From NCBI GenBank assembly GCA_023388315.1, contig JAEWGM010000013.1, forward strand, positions 1 to 64,000: a stretch of 64,000 bases of DNA. Direction: 5' to 3'. This document shows positions 51,132 to 61,048 of this stretch, piece after piece (position 1 is the stretch's first letter; every line of letters begins with the position of its first letter). The translations under genes and the position numbers were made by a program. This DNA comes from Bacteroidota bacterium. GTDB lineage: Bacteria > Bacteroidota > Bacteroidia > Bacteroidales > Dysgonomonadaceae. The notes beneath the pieces are model-generated. The model was not told the origin of the DNA. It did no database searches and worked only from the letters and a program-made list of their open reading frames with translations.

Positions 51132-52268
51132 ATGAATATGCATTCAAATCCATTTCTCATTACCGGCTATCAGTCTGAGGAACTTTTTTGCAACCGCGAG
51201 CCCGAAACCTCTCTGCTCATAAACAACACTCTCAACGGCAATAACATGACCCTTATTTCGCCACGGCGTATGGGAAAAACGGGCCTCATCTTACACGCCT
51301 TTAAAAAGCTAAGCACGAACAAACAATGCGAAACACTGTATGTGGATATTTTTGCAACCCGTTCGTTATCAGAATTTATCAAAGCCCTCTCCGAAGCAAT
51401 GTTGAATGAATTCAACGAAAAAACATCATTAGGAAAAAAGTTTTGGAATTTCGTAAAAGGCTTGCGTCCACTCATAACATATGATCCCCTCTCCGGCGTT
51501 CCACAAGTACAAATAAACTACCAAACGGAAGGAGAAAAACAACAAACCCTTCGGCATTTACTCCGGTTATTGGAGAATCACAACAAGCGTATCATTGTTG
51601 CCATAGACGAGTTTCAGCAGATTAGGGAATACCCAGAAGACAACATAGAAGCGCTTTTAAGAACAGAAATCCAGCACATGCAAAATGTGTCGTTTATCTT
51701 TTGCGGCAGCAAACGGCATATGATGATTGACATTTTCTCCAACAACAAAAAACCCTTTTATGCAAGTACGCAATTTCTCTTTTTAGAGGAAATAGAAAGC
51801 AAACATTATACGCCTTTCATTAAGAAATTGTTTGAAGAAAACGGAAGAAAAATAGAACAAGAAACCATAGAATTTATCCTGAAATGGACAAAAAATTACA
51901 CCTATTACACTCAGTCGGTTTGCAACAAAATATACGCATCTCAAACTAAAAAAATCACTGTAGAAACGGTTAAAAATGCCATACAAGAAATCTTAGAATT
52001 ACAAACTCCGGTTTACCACCAATTGCGGGATCTTTTAACAACTGCTCAATGGAACTACCTGATTGCCATCGCAAAAGAAGACCGCATAACTCAAATCACG
52101 GCACAGGATTTTTTAATGAAACATCAAATCGGCACTGCGTCAAACTCTACCCGGCTAATGAAATCTTTAGTTGACAAAGAACTTATACTCGAAACCATTC
52201 TCCGGGATAAAAAAGAATACGCCATATACGATGTCTTTTTTTCACATTGGTTAAAAAATAATTATTGA
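51132..52268 (+). CDS. Archaeal-type AAA ATP-binding protein
   Basis: A 378-residue ATPase of the PF01637-like (STAND/MNS) type. Start MNMHSNPFLITGYQSEELFCNRE is typical; the Walker A-like loop is LISPRRMGKTGLI (about 40-52), Walker B is IIVAIDEFQQI, and FIFCGSKRHMM is the sensor. The C-terminal part (about 290-378) has winged-helix character (AKEDRITQITAQDFLMKH and STRLMKSLVDKELI). Such ATPases are numerous accessory genes in Bacteroidota, function unknown. It sits between uvrC and dtd, which are adjacent in relatives I know. Confidence 0.85.
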   Translation: MNMHSNPFLITGYQSEELFCNREPETSLLINNTLNGNNMTLISPRRMGKTGLILHAFKKLSTNKQCETLYVDIFATRSLSEFIKALSEAMLNEFNEKTSLGKKFWNFVKGLRPLITYDPLSGVPQVQINYQTEGEKQQTLRHLLRLLENHNKRIIVAIDEFQQIREYPEDNIEALLRTEIQHMQNVSFIFCGSKRHMMIDIFSNNKKPFYASTQFLFLEEIESKHYTPFIKKLFEENGRKIEQETIEFILKWTKNYTYYTQSVCNKIYASQTKKITVETVKNAIQEILELQTPVYHQLRDLLTTAQWNYLIAIAKEDRITQITAQDFLMKHQIGTASNSTRLMKSLVDKELILETILRDKKEYAIYDVFFSHWLKNNY

Positions 52269-52272
52269 TGAT

Positions 52273-52725
52273 ATGCGCATCCTCATTCAACGCGTTTCGG
52301 AAGCATCCGTAACGATAAATAACGAAGTAAAAAGTCGAATCGGAAACGGTTTATTAATACTACTTGGTGTCGAAAACGCCGATAATGAAGAAGATATCGA
52401 TTTTATGTGTAAAAAGACCATTAATTTGCGTATCTTTGACGATGAAAATGGCGTGATGAATAAATCGGTGCTGGACATCGGCGGTGAGATACTCGTGGTA
52501 TCGCAATTCACGCTGCACGCGAGCACGAAAAAGGGAAATCGTCCATCGTATATTCGCGCGGCAAAACCCGATATCGCTATTCCTTTGTACGAAAAATTTT
52601 GCGCTAAATTATCGGAAATGCTCGGTAAACCAGTTGCAACGGGCGAGTTTGGCGCGGATATGAAAGTCGCACTCGTAAACGACGGCCCCGTAACCATTTG
52701 GATGGATTCAAAAAACAAAGAATAA
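52273..52725 (+). CDS. dtd: D-aminoacyl-tRNA deacylase
   Basis: Hydrolyses D-amino acids from tRNA. The 150-residue protein has the two catalytic motifs: SQFTLHAST near the middle and GPVTIWMDSK at the C-terminus (NxGPVT class). It starts 4 bases after the ATPase gene and overlaps the next gene by one base (TAATG). Confidence 0.96.
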   Translation: MRILIQRVSEASVTINNEVKSRIGNGLLILLGVENADNEEDIDFMCKKTINLRIFDDENGVMNKSVLDIGGEILVVSQFTLHASTKKGNRPSYIRAAKPDIAIPLYEKFCAKLSEMLGKPVATGEFGADMKVALVNDGPVTIWMDSKNKE

Positions 52726-53060
52726 TGACAATTAAAGAAGCACAACAAGCTGTTGATAAATGGATTACAACCTACGGCGTGCGCTATTTCAGCGAGCTTA
52801 CCAATATGGCCATCCTCACGGAAGAAGTGGGTGAGTTGGCGCGCATTATGGCGCGTACTTACGGCGATCAATCCTTTAAAAAATCGGATTTATCAAAAAA
52901 CCTTCCCGATGAAATGGCCGATGTGCTTTGGGTTCTCCTCTGCCTTGCCAACCAAACCGGCGTGGATTTGGAAGAGGCGCTTCGCAAGAATATCGAGAAA
53001 AAAACTGAACGAGACGCCACCCGTCACAAAGAAAACAACAAATTAAATACAAAACAGTAA
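52725..53060 (+). CDS. MazG-like nucleotide pyrophosphohydrolase
   Basis: A 111-residue all-alpha NTP pyrophosphohydrolase. The metal motif is visible as EEVGELAR (EExxE) and, one helix later, DEMADVLWVL (ExxD). It would clean modified or excess (d)NTPs. I chose the ATG overlapping the dtd stop, because the upstream extension lies within dtd coding sequence. It belongs to the dtd-mazG-deoC run. Confidence 0.9.
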   Translation: MTIKEAQQAVDKWITTYGVRYFSELTNMAILTEEVGELARIMARTYGDQSFKKSDLSKNLPDEMADVLWVLLCLANQTGVDLEEALRKNIEKKTERDATRHKENNKLNTKQ

Positions 53061-53075
53061 CTCATTTTGCACTAA

Positions 53076-53939
53076 ATGGAAACAGATAAATATATCAACG
53101 CGCTGAAAGCGCATCCGTTTACGTTATCGGATGAACAGGTTGCCGAGAAAGCAAACAAGATTGTTTCAGAAAAAGCAAAAGAAAACAATTATCCCGATGT
53201 GATTAAATTGCTTTATTCCTGCATCGACCTCACAACGCTAAACACCACCGATACGCGTGAAAGCGTTTGGAGGTTTACCCAAAAAGTAAACGATTTTGAG
53301 GGCTCAAACCCCGAAGTGAACAACGTAGCCGCCATTTGCGTTTTCCCCAATTTTGCCGCAACGGTAAAAGAAGCCTTAACGGCTGATGTGCGAATCGCCT
53401 GTGTGGCAGCTGGTTTCCCTTCATCGCAAACATTTATAGAAACCAAAGTGGCCGAAATAGCCTTAGCCGTTGCCGATGGCGCCGACGAAATAGACATTGT
53501 CCTCAACCTCGGTTTATTTCTCAATGAAGATTACGAAGAATTGTGTGAAGAGATCATGGAGCTGAAAAGCGCTTGCCGAGAAGCTTCGCTTAAAGTGATT
53601 TTGGAAACCGGCGCGCTGAAAACCGCCAAACTTATTCACGAAGCTTCGGTTTTATCCATCTATTCCGGCGCCGACTTCCTCAAAACCAGCACCGGTAAAG
53701 TGTACGAAGGCGCCACGCCCGAAGCGGTCTATGTAATGTGCAAAGCCATTAAATCGTATTACGGCAAAACCGGAAATAAAATAGGCATTAAAGTGTCCGG
53801 CGGCGTTTCATCAGTTGAAGACGCGGTGAAATATTACACCATCGTAAAAGAAGTACTGGGCGAAGAATGGCTCTCCCCTACCCTGTTTCGCATCGGAACC
53901 AGCCGGTTGGCAGGCACATTGCTGGAAGCGATAAAATAG
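53076..53939 (+). CDS. deoC: Deoxyribose-phosphate aldolase
   Basis: Splits 2-deoxyribose 5-phosphate to glyceraldehyde 3-phosphate and acetaldehyde in deoxynucleoside breakdown. The 287-residue TIM barrel has the Schiff-base Lys203 in DFLKTSTGK and the proton-relay Lys in GIKVSGGVSS. It also has Asp in CIDLTTLNTTD at the N-terminus. Last gene of the mnmG-to-deoC block; palindromic repeats follow. Confidence 0.96.
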   Translation: METDKYINALKAHPFTLSDEQVAEKANKIVSEKAKENNYPDVIKLLYSCIDLTTLNTTDTRESVWRFTQKVNDFEGSNPEVNNVAAICVFPNFAATVKEALTADVRIACVAAGFPSSQTFIETKVAEIALAVADGADEIDIVLNLGLFLNEDYEELCEEIMELKSACREASLKVILETGALKTAKLIHEASVLSIYSGADFLKTSTGKVYEGATPEAVYVMCKAIKSYYGKTGNKIGIKVSGGVSSVEDAVKYYTIVKEVLGEEWLSPTLFRIGTSRLAGTLLEAIK

Positions 53940-53955
53940 AAACAGCTATCAATTA

Positions 53956-54009
53956 CCACGACTTTCAAGTCGTGGATACCAAGCGCTCGTAAACATGGGC
54001 TTTAGCCCA
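53956..54009. repeat. REP-like palindromes after deoC
   Basis: CCACGACTT/AAGTCGTGG palindrome (53956-53975) and TGGGCTTTAGCCCA (53996-54009). Same GGGCTTTnAGCCC wording as the modules at 6.9 and 25.9 kb, though in a different arrangement. Confidence 0.6.
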
Positions 54010-54032
54010 AACTTATTAAAATCTGGATAAAA

Positions 54033-54058
54033 CCATTTTCCTGACGCCAGGAAAATGG
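54033..54058. repeat. 11-base-arm hairpin upstream of the second GH2 gene
   Basis: CCATTTTCCTG and CAGGAAAATGG, perfect, with loop ACGC. No T tract follows. It is 45 bases before the GH2 start codon, so it may sit in the 5' leader or be another repeat unit. Confidence 0.6.
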
Positions 54059-54103
54059 GCAAACGCTCTAACAAAAAAAAAACTCAAATAAAATCCCTAA
54101 ACA

Positions 54104-57100
54104 ATGAAGAATCAACTCTTTGCCATTTTCCTCACTGTAGGTCTACTAACAGCAGGAATAACAATGGCGCAGGAAAGCCGGAGGATTTCCAGTCAGCGGA
54201 AATTGGACTACTGGCAAGATGTGAACGTGGTGCAGGTGAATAGAGAACACCCGCGCACGCAGTTTATGACGTACGATAACAAAGCGGAAGCGCTAAAAAC
54301 ACGTTACGAAGACAGCAAATATTACATTTCGCTCAACGGAACGTGGAAATTTTATTTTGTGGACGGCTACAAACAATTGCCCGAAAACGTAACCGATTCA
54401 ACCGTTTCGTTGGACGGGTGGAAAGATATTAAAGTGCCCGGGAACTGGGAACTACAAGGCTTCGGTACAGCGCTTTATGTGAACCATCCATACGAATTCG
54501 TGGAGCGCGACCCCAAAACGCGCCTTCCCAAAATGGCTCCTCCCTACTTGCCCGAAGAGAACCCGGTGGGCGTGTATCGTCGCGAAATTGATATTCCGCA
54601 AGATTGGGACGGCCGCGAGATTTTCCTCACCCTCGACGGTGCAAAATCGGGTGTTTACGTGTATGTGAACGGACATCAAGTGGGCTACAGCGAAGACTCA
54701 AAAACCGCTGCCGAATTTCGCATCAACAAATATGTTAAACCGGGAAAAAACTCATTGGTATTGAAAATCTTCCGCTGGAGCACCGGTTCCTACCTTGAAG
54801 CGCAGGATTTTTGGCGCATCAGCGGTATTGAGCGCGATGTTTTCTTGTGGAGTCAACCCAAAACATCGTTGCGCGATTTCCGCGTGAAATCTACGCTTGA
54901 CGACACATACAAAAACGGCATTTTTGAGCTGGAAACCACCGTTGCCAACTATCAAAATGGTGCCGCTTACACGCAAGTTTCCTATGAACTGCTTGACGCT
55001 TCGGGCAAAACAGTTGCCTCAGGAACAAATCCTTTGAGCATACAAAGCCACGGAGAAAATGCCGTTAAATTCACCGCTCAAATTCCGAATGTAGCCACTT
55101 GGACATCGGAGCAACCTAATCTCTACAAGCTGTTGATTACGGTTAAAAAAGATGGAGAAGCATCGGGTGAAGTGGTTCCGTATCTGGTGGGCTTCCGTCG
55201 TTTTGAGATAAAAGCGGTAAAAACCGGCGACAGAACCGACCGCTTGTTCCTTGTAAACGGACAACCCATTAAGTTGAAAGGTGTTAACGTTCACGAAACC
55301 AATCCGGAAACCGGACATTATGTGCCGGAAGAACTGATGCGTCGTGATTTTGAATTGATGAAACAAAACAACATCAACTCGGTACGCCTGTCGCATTATC
55401 CGCAACAAAGAAGATTTTACGAACTGTGCAGCGAGTACGGATTATATGTGTATGACGAAGCAAATATTGAGTCGCACGGAATGTATTACGGAGAATCGTC
55501 GCTGGCTAAGCATCCCGAGTGGGAACAGGCGCATATGGACCGTACAGTAAATATGTTTGAGCGAAATAAAAACCATCCATCGGTAGCTATTTGGTCGCTT
55601 GGGAATGAGGCCGGAAACGGTATCAACTTTTATCACACATACAAATATTTGAAAGAACAAGAGCGCTATTTTATGAACCGTCCCGTGAATTACGAACGCG
55701 GTTTGTGGGAGTTCAATACCGATATGTACGTACCCCAATATCCCAGCGCGGCGTGGTTGGAAGAAATCGGTGCCAAAGGCAGCGACCGCCCCATTGTTCC
55801 TTCGGAATATTCACACGCGATGGGCAATTCTAGCGGAAACCTCGATTTGCAATGGCAAGCCATCTATAAATATCCCAATCTGCAAGGCGCTTACATTTGG
55901 GACTGGGTTGACCAAGCAATGGACGCATACGATGAAAACGGACGCCATTATTGGACCTACGGCGGCGATTACGGCGGCCCTGACACTCCCAGCGACGGCA
56001 ATTTCCTTTGCAATGGTATTGTGAATCCCGACCGCACCCCCCACCCCGCTATGGCCGAAGTGAAATATACGCACCAAAACTTCGCGGTGGAAGCGGTGGA
56101 CTTGAGCAAAGGCACGTTCCGGGTTACAAATCGTCAATACTTCTCAAATACAGATAATTCTACATTCAAATACAACATTACCGAAAACGGTAAAAAAGTT
56201 TCGGAAGGAACCCTAAACGTATCGTTGCAGCCACAACAATCGGAAGAAGTTTCCGTGCCGCTTTCCAATATAAAAACAAAACCGGGCGCGGAATATTTCA
56301 TCAATTTTGAAGTGCTTCAGAAACAAGCCGCGTATTTGGTTCCCGCCAATCATGTGGTGGCTTACGAGCAATACAGACTGCCAATATCTTCTGATAAACA
56401 GCTGTTTGCAGACAACTCTCGCCATCCCGAACTATCTATTTCCGAATCGGGAAATACGTTGCAGGTATCTTCGTCGGTGGTCAATTTTGTTTTCGATAAG
56501 AAAACCGGAATGGCTACGTCTTACAAAGTGAACGGGCAGGAATATTTTGATAAAGGCTTCGGCATCCAACCTAACTTCTGGCGTGCGCCCAACGATAACG
56601 ATTACGGTAACGGCAACCCGCATCGTTTGCAAGTATGGAAACAATCAAGCCGCAATTTCAACGTAACAGACGCGAAAGTTTATGTCGATGGCAACAACGC
56701 CGTGGTGGAAACAACGTATTTACTGGCCGCGGGCAACCTCTACAAGGTGAAATACAAGGTGCATCCTTCGGGAATTGTGAAAGTGGACGTGGAATTCCAC
56801 TCCACCGATATGGAAGCGGCGAATTTAGAGGCCTCTGAGGCCACTTTAATGGCCACCGCTTCACCCGAGGCCACCGCCGCGCGCAAAGCGTCTTCTGAGC
56901 TGGTTGTGCCGCGTATAGGCGTACGTTTTCGATTGCCGGTATCGATGAACAACGTGGAGTATTTTGGCCGCGGGCCGGACGAAAACTACATCGACAGGGC
57001 TTCCGGCTCCAAAGTGGGACTGTATAAAACCACGGCAGAAGAGATGTATTTCCCGTATGTTCGTCCGCAGGAAAACGGACACAGAACCGATACGCGTTGG

Positions 57101-57502
57101 GTTGCACTTTCGGGTGCCCGCAACGGCTTGATGGTGGTTGCCAATGAAACCATCGGGTTCAATTCGCTACGAAACACAGTGGAAGATTTCGATTCGGAAG
57201 AGGCCACTCACCGCCCCTATCAGTGGAACAATTTCAGCAGCGAAGAAATTGCCGCTCGCGACGATGCCGACGCACGCAACCGCAAACCCCGCCAAACGCA
57301 TATTAACGACATCACCCCACGCGATTTCGTGGAAGTGTGTGTGGATATGAAACAGCAAGGCGTAGCCGGATACAACAGCTGGGGCGCTCGTCCGCTGCCC
57401 GAATACACCATTCCGGCAAACCAAAACTATAACTGGGGCTTCACACTGGTTCCGGTGAACAACGCCAAGGATATTGAAACCAAATCAATGGTAAAGTATT
57501 GA
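54104..57502 (+). CDS. Secreted glycoside hydrolase family 2 beta-galactosidase (second)
   Basis: An 1132-residue GH2 enzyme with a signal peptide (cleavage near TMAQES). The acid/base Glu502 lies in WSLGNEAGNG and the nucleophile Glu568 in IVPSEYSHAMGNS. It has the same five-domain LacZ layout as the 12.4 kb gene, but is about 117 residues longer. The difference includes an Ala/Glu-rich loop (about 905-930, ANLEASEATLMATASPEATA) in the C-terminal domain. The two proteins are clearly diverged paralogues. It is followed by a terminator and a metallophosphatase gene. Confidence 0.93.
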   Translation: MKNQLFAIFLTVGLLTAGITMAQESRRISSQRKLDYWQDVNVVQVNREHPRTQFMTYDNKAEALKTRYEDSKYYISLNGTWKFYFVDGYKQLPENVTDSTVSLDGWKDIKVPGNWELQGFGTALYVNHPYEFVERDPKTRLPKMAPPYLPEENPVGVYRREIDIPQDWDGREIFLTLDGAKSGVYVYVNGHQVGYSEDSKTAAEFRINKYVKPGKNSLVLKIFRWSTGSYLEAQDFWRISGIERDVFLWSQPKTSLRDFRVKSTLDDTYKNGIFELETTVANYQNGAAYTQVSYELLDASGKTVASGTNPLSIQSHGENAVKFTAQIPNVATWTSEQPNLYKLLITVKKDGEASGEVVPYLVGFRRFEIKAVKTGDRTDRLFLVNGQPIKLKGVNVHETNPETGHYVPEELMRRDFELMKQNNINSVRLSHYPQQRRFYELCSEYGLYVYDEANIESHGMYYGESSLAKHPEWEQAHMDRTVNMFERNKNHPSVAIWSLGNEAGNGINFYHTYKYLKEQERYFMNRPVNYERGLWEFNTDMYVPQYPSAAWLEEIGAKGSDRPIVPSEYSHAMGNSSGNLDLQWQAIYKYPNLQGAYIWDWVDQAMDAYDENGRHYWTYGGDYGGPDTPSDGNFLCNGIVNPDRTPHPAMAEVKYTHQNFAVEAVDLSKGTFRVTNRQYFSNTDNSTFKYNITENGKKVSEGTLNVSLQPQQSEEVSVPLSNIKTKPGAEYFINFEVLQKQAAYLVPANHVVAYEQYRLPISSDKQLFADNSRHPELSISESGNTLQVSSSVVNFVFDKKTGMATSYKVNGQEYFDKGFGIQPNFWRAPNDNDYGNGNPHRLQVWKQSSRNFNVTDAKVYVDGNNAVVETTYLLAAGNLYKVKYKVHPSGIVKVDVEFHSTDMEAANLEASEATLMATASPEATAARKASSELVVPRIGVRFRLPVSMNNVEYFGRGPDENYIDRASGSKVGLYKTTAEEMYFPYVRPQENGHRTDTRWVALSGARNGLMVVANETIGFNSLRNTVEDFDSEEATHRPYQWNNFSSEEIAARDDADARNRKPRQTHINDITPRDFVEVCVDMKQQGVAGYNSWGARPLPEYTIPANQNYNWGFTLVPVNNAKDIETKSMVKY

Positions 57503-57527
57503 TTTACAGCGATTGAATAAATTTAAG

Positions 57528-57567
57528 AAACCCGCGAGGCAAAATCAGCGCCTTGCGGGTTTTTTTA
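57528..57567 (+). terminator. Terminator of the second GH2 gene
   Basis: Stem AACCCGCGAGGC and GCCTTGCGGGTT (one mismatch) followed by seven T. Confidence 0.9.
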
Positions 57568-57658
57568 TTTGAAAACTTCATCTTTTCTTAACATTTAAAC
57601 GCGAATAAAAGAGTATATTTGCTCTTTCAAATTTTCTAAATAATTAATCATCAAAACA

Positions 57659-59236
57659 ATGAAGAAACATTTACTTACCCTCATTGCGTTATTTGTTGTG
57701 TTTGCATCGTTTGCACAGCAAATGGCAACCGGATACGTATTTGACGACACCAATAAAAACGGGCGAAAAGACCGTCGTGAAACAGGAATTGCTAATGTGG
57801 CCGTTTCCAACGGAACGGACGTTACCACCACGGATGCGAAAGGTTTTTATACCCTTCCGGTGGGCGATGACAACACTATTTTCGTTATCAAGCCAAGCGG
57901 ATATAAAACGCCGGTGGATGAACATTTTATCCCGAAATTTTATTATCATCATAAACCCAATGGCTCGCCGGAATCGTTTACATACAAAGGCGTTCAGCCA
58001 ACCGGGAAACTACCTAAATCTATTGATTTTCCGCTATATAAATACAATGAGCCGCAGGATTTTACCGTAATTGTATTTGGCGACCCGCAACCCTATACAA
58101 TGGACGATATGGATTATTTTACTCGCAAAATTGTGCAGGATGTAAAAAAAACCGATAAAACGCTCTTCGGAATTAGCTTGGGCGACATTGTGGGCGATAA
58201 TCTTTCGCTACACCCCATTTACAAGGAGCGTATGCGCGCATTGCAGCTTCCGTGGTACAATGTTATGGGAAATCACGATATGAACTTCGACGCGGAAACC
58301 GATATTCTTTCCGATGAAACGTTTGAAATGAACTTCGGAAGCGCCAACTACGCGTTTAATTACGGCAACGCGCATTTTATTATTCTCGATAACATTCTCT
58401 ATCCCGACCCACGCGACCGCAAAGGATATTGGGCGGGCTATCGCGATGACCAACTGCAATTTCTTGAAAACAACCTGAAACACGTTCCTAAAGACAAATT
58501 GGTGGTGCTTTCTCAGCACATTCAAATGAAGGATAACAGCGGAAACTCTTATCGGTTAGAAGACCGTCAACGTATTTTTGACTTGCTGAAAGACTATGAA
58601 AACGTGTTGATTATGTCAGCACACACCCACTATCAAGACCAAATTGAGTACACCGATGTGCACGGCTGGAAAGGCAAAAAACCATTGCACGAATACAATG
58701 TGGGAACCACATCGGGCGATTGGTATTCCGGAAAAATGGACGCTAACGGTTTGCCCGATGCCACCATGCGCGACGGCACGCCGCAAGGATACGCCTTTCT
58801 CAACATCAACGGGAATACGTACAGTGTAGATTATCAAGTAGCCGGAAAAGAAGCTGATTATCAGATGAATATTTTCGCTCCCAAAGTGGTTCAGCACAAT
58901 GGAAGAACCACATCGCAAATAGCCGTGAACTTCTTTATGGGCAGCAAAAACGATGTGGTGGAATATAGAATAGGGGATGGCCAATGGCGCAAAATGCGGT
59001 ATATGGAAACCGTGGATCCGAGTTTTCAAGAAAAACTTTTTGAATGGGATTATACCGAAACATTGCTGCCGGGACGTCGCCCGTCACACGCTGTAAACAG
59101 CACCCATTTGTGGGTAGGCCCTCTGCAATTGAACCTTCCTCTGGGAGAACAAACCATCGAAGTGCGGGCTACCGACCGATACGGCAAAACGCATTATGGC
59201 AAAAGAACATATAAGATTTTAGCGCCACAAAACTGA
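57659..59236 (+). CDS. Exported calcineurin-like phosphoesterase with N-terminal CNA-B-type domain
   Basis: A 525-residue protein with a signal peptide (to about SFAQQ). An N-terminal SdrD/CNA-B-like beta domain follows (GYVFDDTNKNGRKDRRETGI, about 24-110). Next comes a metallophosphatase core with FGDPQPY, SLGDIVGDN, GNHDMNF, LSQHIQ and SAHTHYQ. A C-terminal beta domain (about 385-525) ends in ATDRYGKTHYGKRTYKIL. This three-part layout is common in Bacteroidota, and substrates are unknown phosphoesters. It may lie in the same functional group as the GH2 upstream. Confidence 0.9.
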   Translation: MKKHLLTLIALFVVFASFAQQMATGYVFDDTNKNGRKDRRETGIANVAVSNGTDVTTTDAKGFYTLPVGDDNTIFVIKPSGYKTPVDEHFIPKFYYHHKPNGSPESFTYKGVQPTGKLPKSIDFPLYKYNEPQDFTVIVFGDPQPYTMDDMDYFTRKIVQDVKKTDKTLFGISLGDIVGDNLSLHPIYKERMRALQLPWYNVMGNHDMNFDAETDILSDETFEMNFGSANYAFNYGNAHFIILDNILYPDPRDRKGYWAGYRDDQLQFLENNLKHVPKDKLVVLSQHIQMKDNSGNSYRLEDRQRIFDLLKDYENVLIMSAHTHYQDQIEYTDVHGWKGKKPLHEYNVGTTSGDWYSGKMDANGLPDATMRDGTPQGYAFLNINGNTYSVDYQVAGKEADYQMNIFAPKVVQHNGRTTSQIAVNFFMGSKNDVVEYRIGDGQWRKMRYMETVDPSFQEKLFEWDYTETLLPGRRPSHAVNSTHLWVGPLQLNLPLGEQTIEVRATDRYGKTHYGKRTYKILAPQN

Positions 59237-59266
59237 CACAACGATAACCACAAATAAATTACGGGT

Positions 59267-59303
59267 AACAGCAGACGGCTTTAAGCAAGTCTGCTGTTTT
59301 TTT
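59267..59303 (+). terminator. Terminator of the metallophosphatase gene
   Basis: Stem AACAGCAGAC and GTCTGCTGTT with a 12-base loop and seven T. Confidence 0.9.
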
Positions 59304-59365
59304 GAGTTCTTCTTTTACTCGTTAGGCCGGTAATCTGTCAGACGGGTGGGGAGGCGCCCCGTGTT

Positions 59366-60964
59366 CTACAGCGCAAAATGCGCGATTAACTGAATCATTA
59401 CAATAAGCATCACCATCGCGATGGGGTAAACCGTAGCATACGCCACGCTAGGCGCGGAGCTATCACTCATAGAGTCGATGGTTGCCAAACCGGGCGTACT
59501 GGTCATTCCGCCCACAATGGTGCCCAACAGGTGTAAGATATTGATTTTGAAAACAAAATAACCCAGCAAGCCGGTAACAATCATCGGCGCGAGGGTAACC
59601 GCAACGCCCAAAAGGAAGTAAACCAAGCCATGTGTTTGAAACGTTTCAAATAAATTGGCGCCGGCCGAGGTACCCACTTCAGCCAGAAACAACAATAATC
59701 CCAATTGTCGCAATAATTGGTTAGACATGCCGGACATTGTCCACAGGATGGGGCCTGTTTTCCCTATTTTACTTAATACCAATGCAGTAAGCAGTACTCC
59801 ACCGGTTAAGCCCAACGAGAAATTAAACGATTCGGAAAACGAAATCTGTAATTGTCCGATTAAAATTCCCAGCACAATTCCAATCGCGATGGGGAAAAAA
59901 TCGGTATCCGACAATTTCTTTTCATCGTTGCCCAGCAATTGCCCAACTTCTCTCACATTTTCTTTCTCGCCCACAACCACCAATTTATCGCCGAATTTCA
60001 CTTTCAAATCGGGGCTGGGAGGGAGCACCACACCGCTTCGTCTCACGCGGGTTACGTTGCAAGTATATCCGCCGGGGATATTGAGCTCTCCTAAGCTTTT
60101 ATCGATAATTTTTTTATTGGTCACCAATATCGATTCCACCACTTGGTTCTTCTCCACCGGAAGTTGAATATCGGTACGTTCTCCAATGAACAACTCCATT
60201 TGTTTTAAAGACTCTTCAGTGCCAACTGCTTTTAGCAAATCACCCTCATTTACAATGGTTTTTGCTTTGGGAATTTGTATTTTTCCTTCGTGGATGAACC
60301 GAGAAACCACGGCGCCCGTCATCGTACGCACTTTCAGTTCGGCAAGCGATTTTCCGAAAACTGTGGGGTTCTTCACCCTGAAAACGGCATATTTTACTTC
60401 GGGATAGGCTGCCCTGGATTGGTCTTCGAGTTTTCTGGCTTCATCATCTAAATTAACCCGCAACATCTTGGGGAAGAATTTCACAAACAAGATCACGCCA
60501 ATAACGCCAAACGGATAAGCAATACCATAGGCAATGGAAGCCAACGGAGAATTGGTGGTATCAATCACCACCGCCAATCCGGGCGTGCTGGTCAGAGCGC
60601 CTGCCATGATGCCCACAATGGACGGAATATCCATCCCCAACGCATATCCCAACGCCATTCCGGTTATTCCCGCGCTGGCTACAATAAGCAGTGCCAAAAG
60701 CAACAAGGTTTTACCGTTTTTTCGAAAGGAATCGAAAAAACCTGGGCCCGCCTGAATTCCAATTGTAAAAATAAACAGCACCAGCCCAAAATTGCCCAAA
60801 GCGGCAGGAATGGTTACCCCCAAGTGGCCAAATAACAGGGCGATGAAAATAACGGCTGAAACGTCTAACGATATGCCGCCGATTTTCACTCTTCCGAGCA
60901 TAAAACCCAATGCGATAATCAAGAAAACCGAGAAATAAGCGTTTTGCAGAAGCGACTCTAACAT
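59366..60964 (-). CDS. AspT/YidE/YbjL-family transporter with two RCK_C domains
   Basis: A 532-residue inner-membrane protein of the aspartate:alanine antiporter superfamily. Two membrane halves, each with a TSTPGLA-type loop (GALTSTPGLAVVIDT and GGMTSTPGLATIDSM), flank a central cytoplasmic region of two TrkA-C (RCK_C) domains (about 185-350). The substrate is unknown; AspT exchanges aspartate for alanine, while YidE/YbjL are orphans. It has its own promoter and is separated from the polyprenyl synthase gene by a repeat element. Confidence 0.9.
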   Translation of the reverse strand: MLESLLQNAYFSVFLIIALGFMLGRVKIGGISLDVSAVIFIALLFGHLGVTIPAALGNFGLVLFIFTIGIQAGPGFFDSFRKNGKTLLLLALLIVASAGITGMALGYALGMDIPSIVGIMAGALTSTPGLAVVIDTTNSPLASIAYGIAYPFGVIGVILFVKFFPKMLRVNLDDEARKLEDQSRAAYPEVKYAVFRVKNPTVFGKSLAELKVRTMTGAVVSRFIHEGKIQIPKAKTIVNEGDLLKAVGTEESLKQMELFIGERTDIQLPVEKNQVVESILVTNKKIIDKSLGELNIPGGYTCNVTRVRRSGVVLPPSPDLKVKFGDKLVVVGEKENVREVGQLLGNDEKKLSDTDFFPIAIGIVLGILIGQLQISFSESFNFSLGLTGGVLLTALVLSKIGKTGPILWTMSGMSNQLLRQLGLLLFLAEVGTSAGANLFETFQTHGLVYFLLGVAVTLAPMIVTGLLGYFVFKINILHLLGTIVGGMTSTPGLATIDSMSDSSAPSVAYATVYPIAMVMLIVMIQLIAHFAL

Positions 60965-61003
60965 AGTATTTTAAAAAACTTGATTGATAACCTTTTGAGG
61001 GCA

Positions 61004-61035
61004 CAAAAGTACAAATTAACCGATAAACAGGCAAA
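61004..61035 (-). promoter_or_regulatory. Promoter of the AspT-family transporter
   Basis: Reverse-strand TTTG (61032-61035), 20 bases, TACTTTTG (61004-61011), 40 bases before the ATG. Confidence 0.7.
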
Positions 61036-61048
61036 CAAAAGGCAGAAT

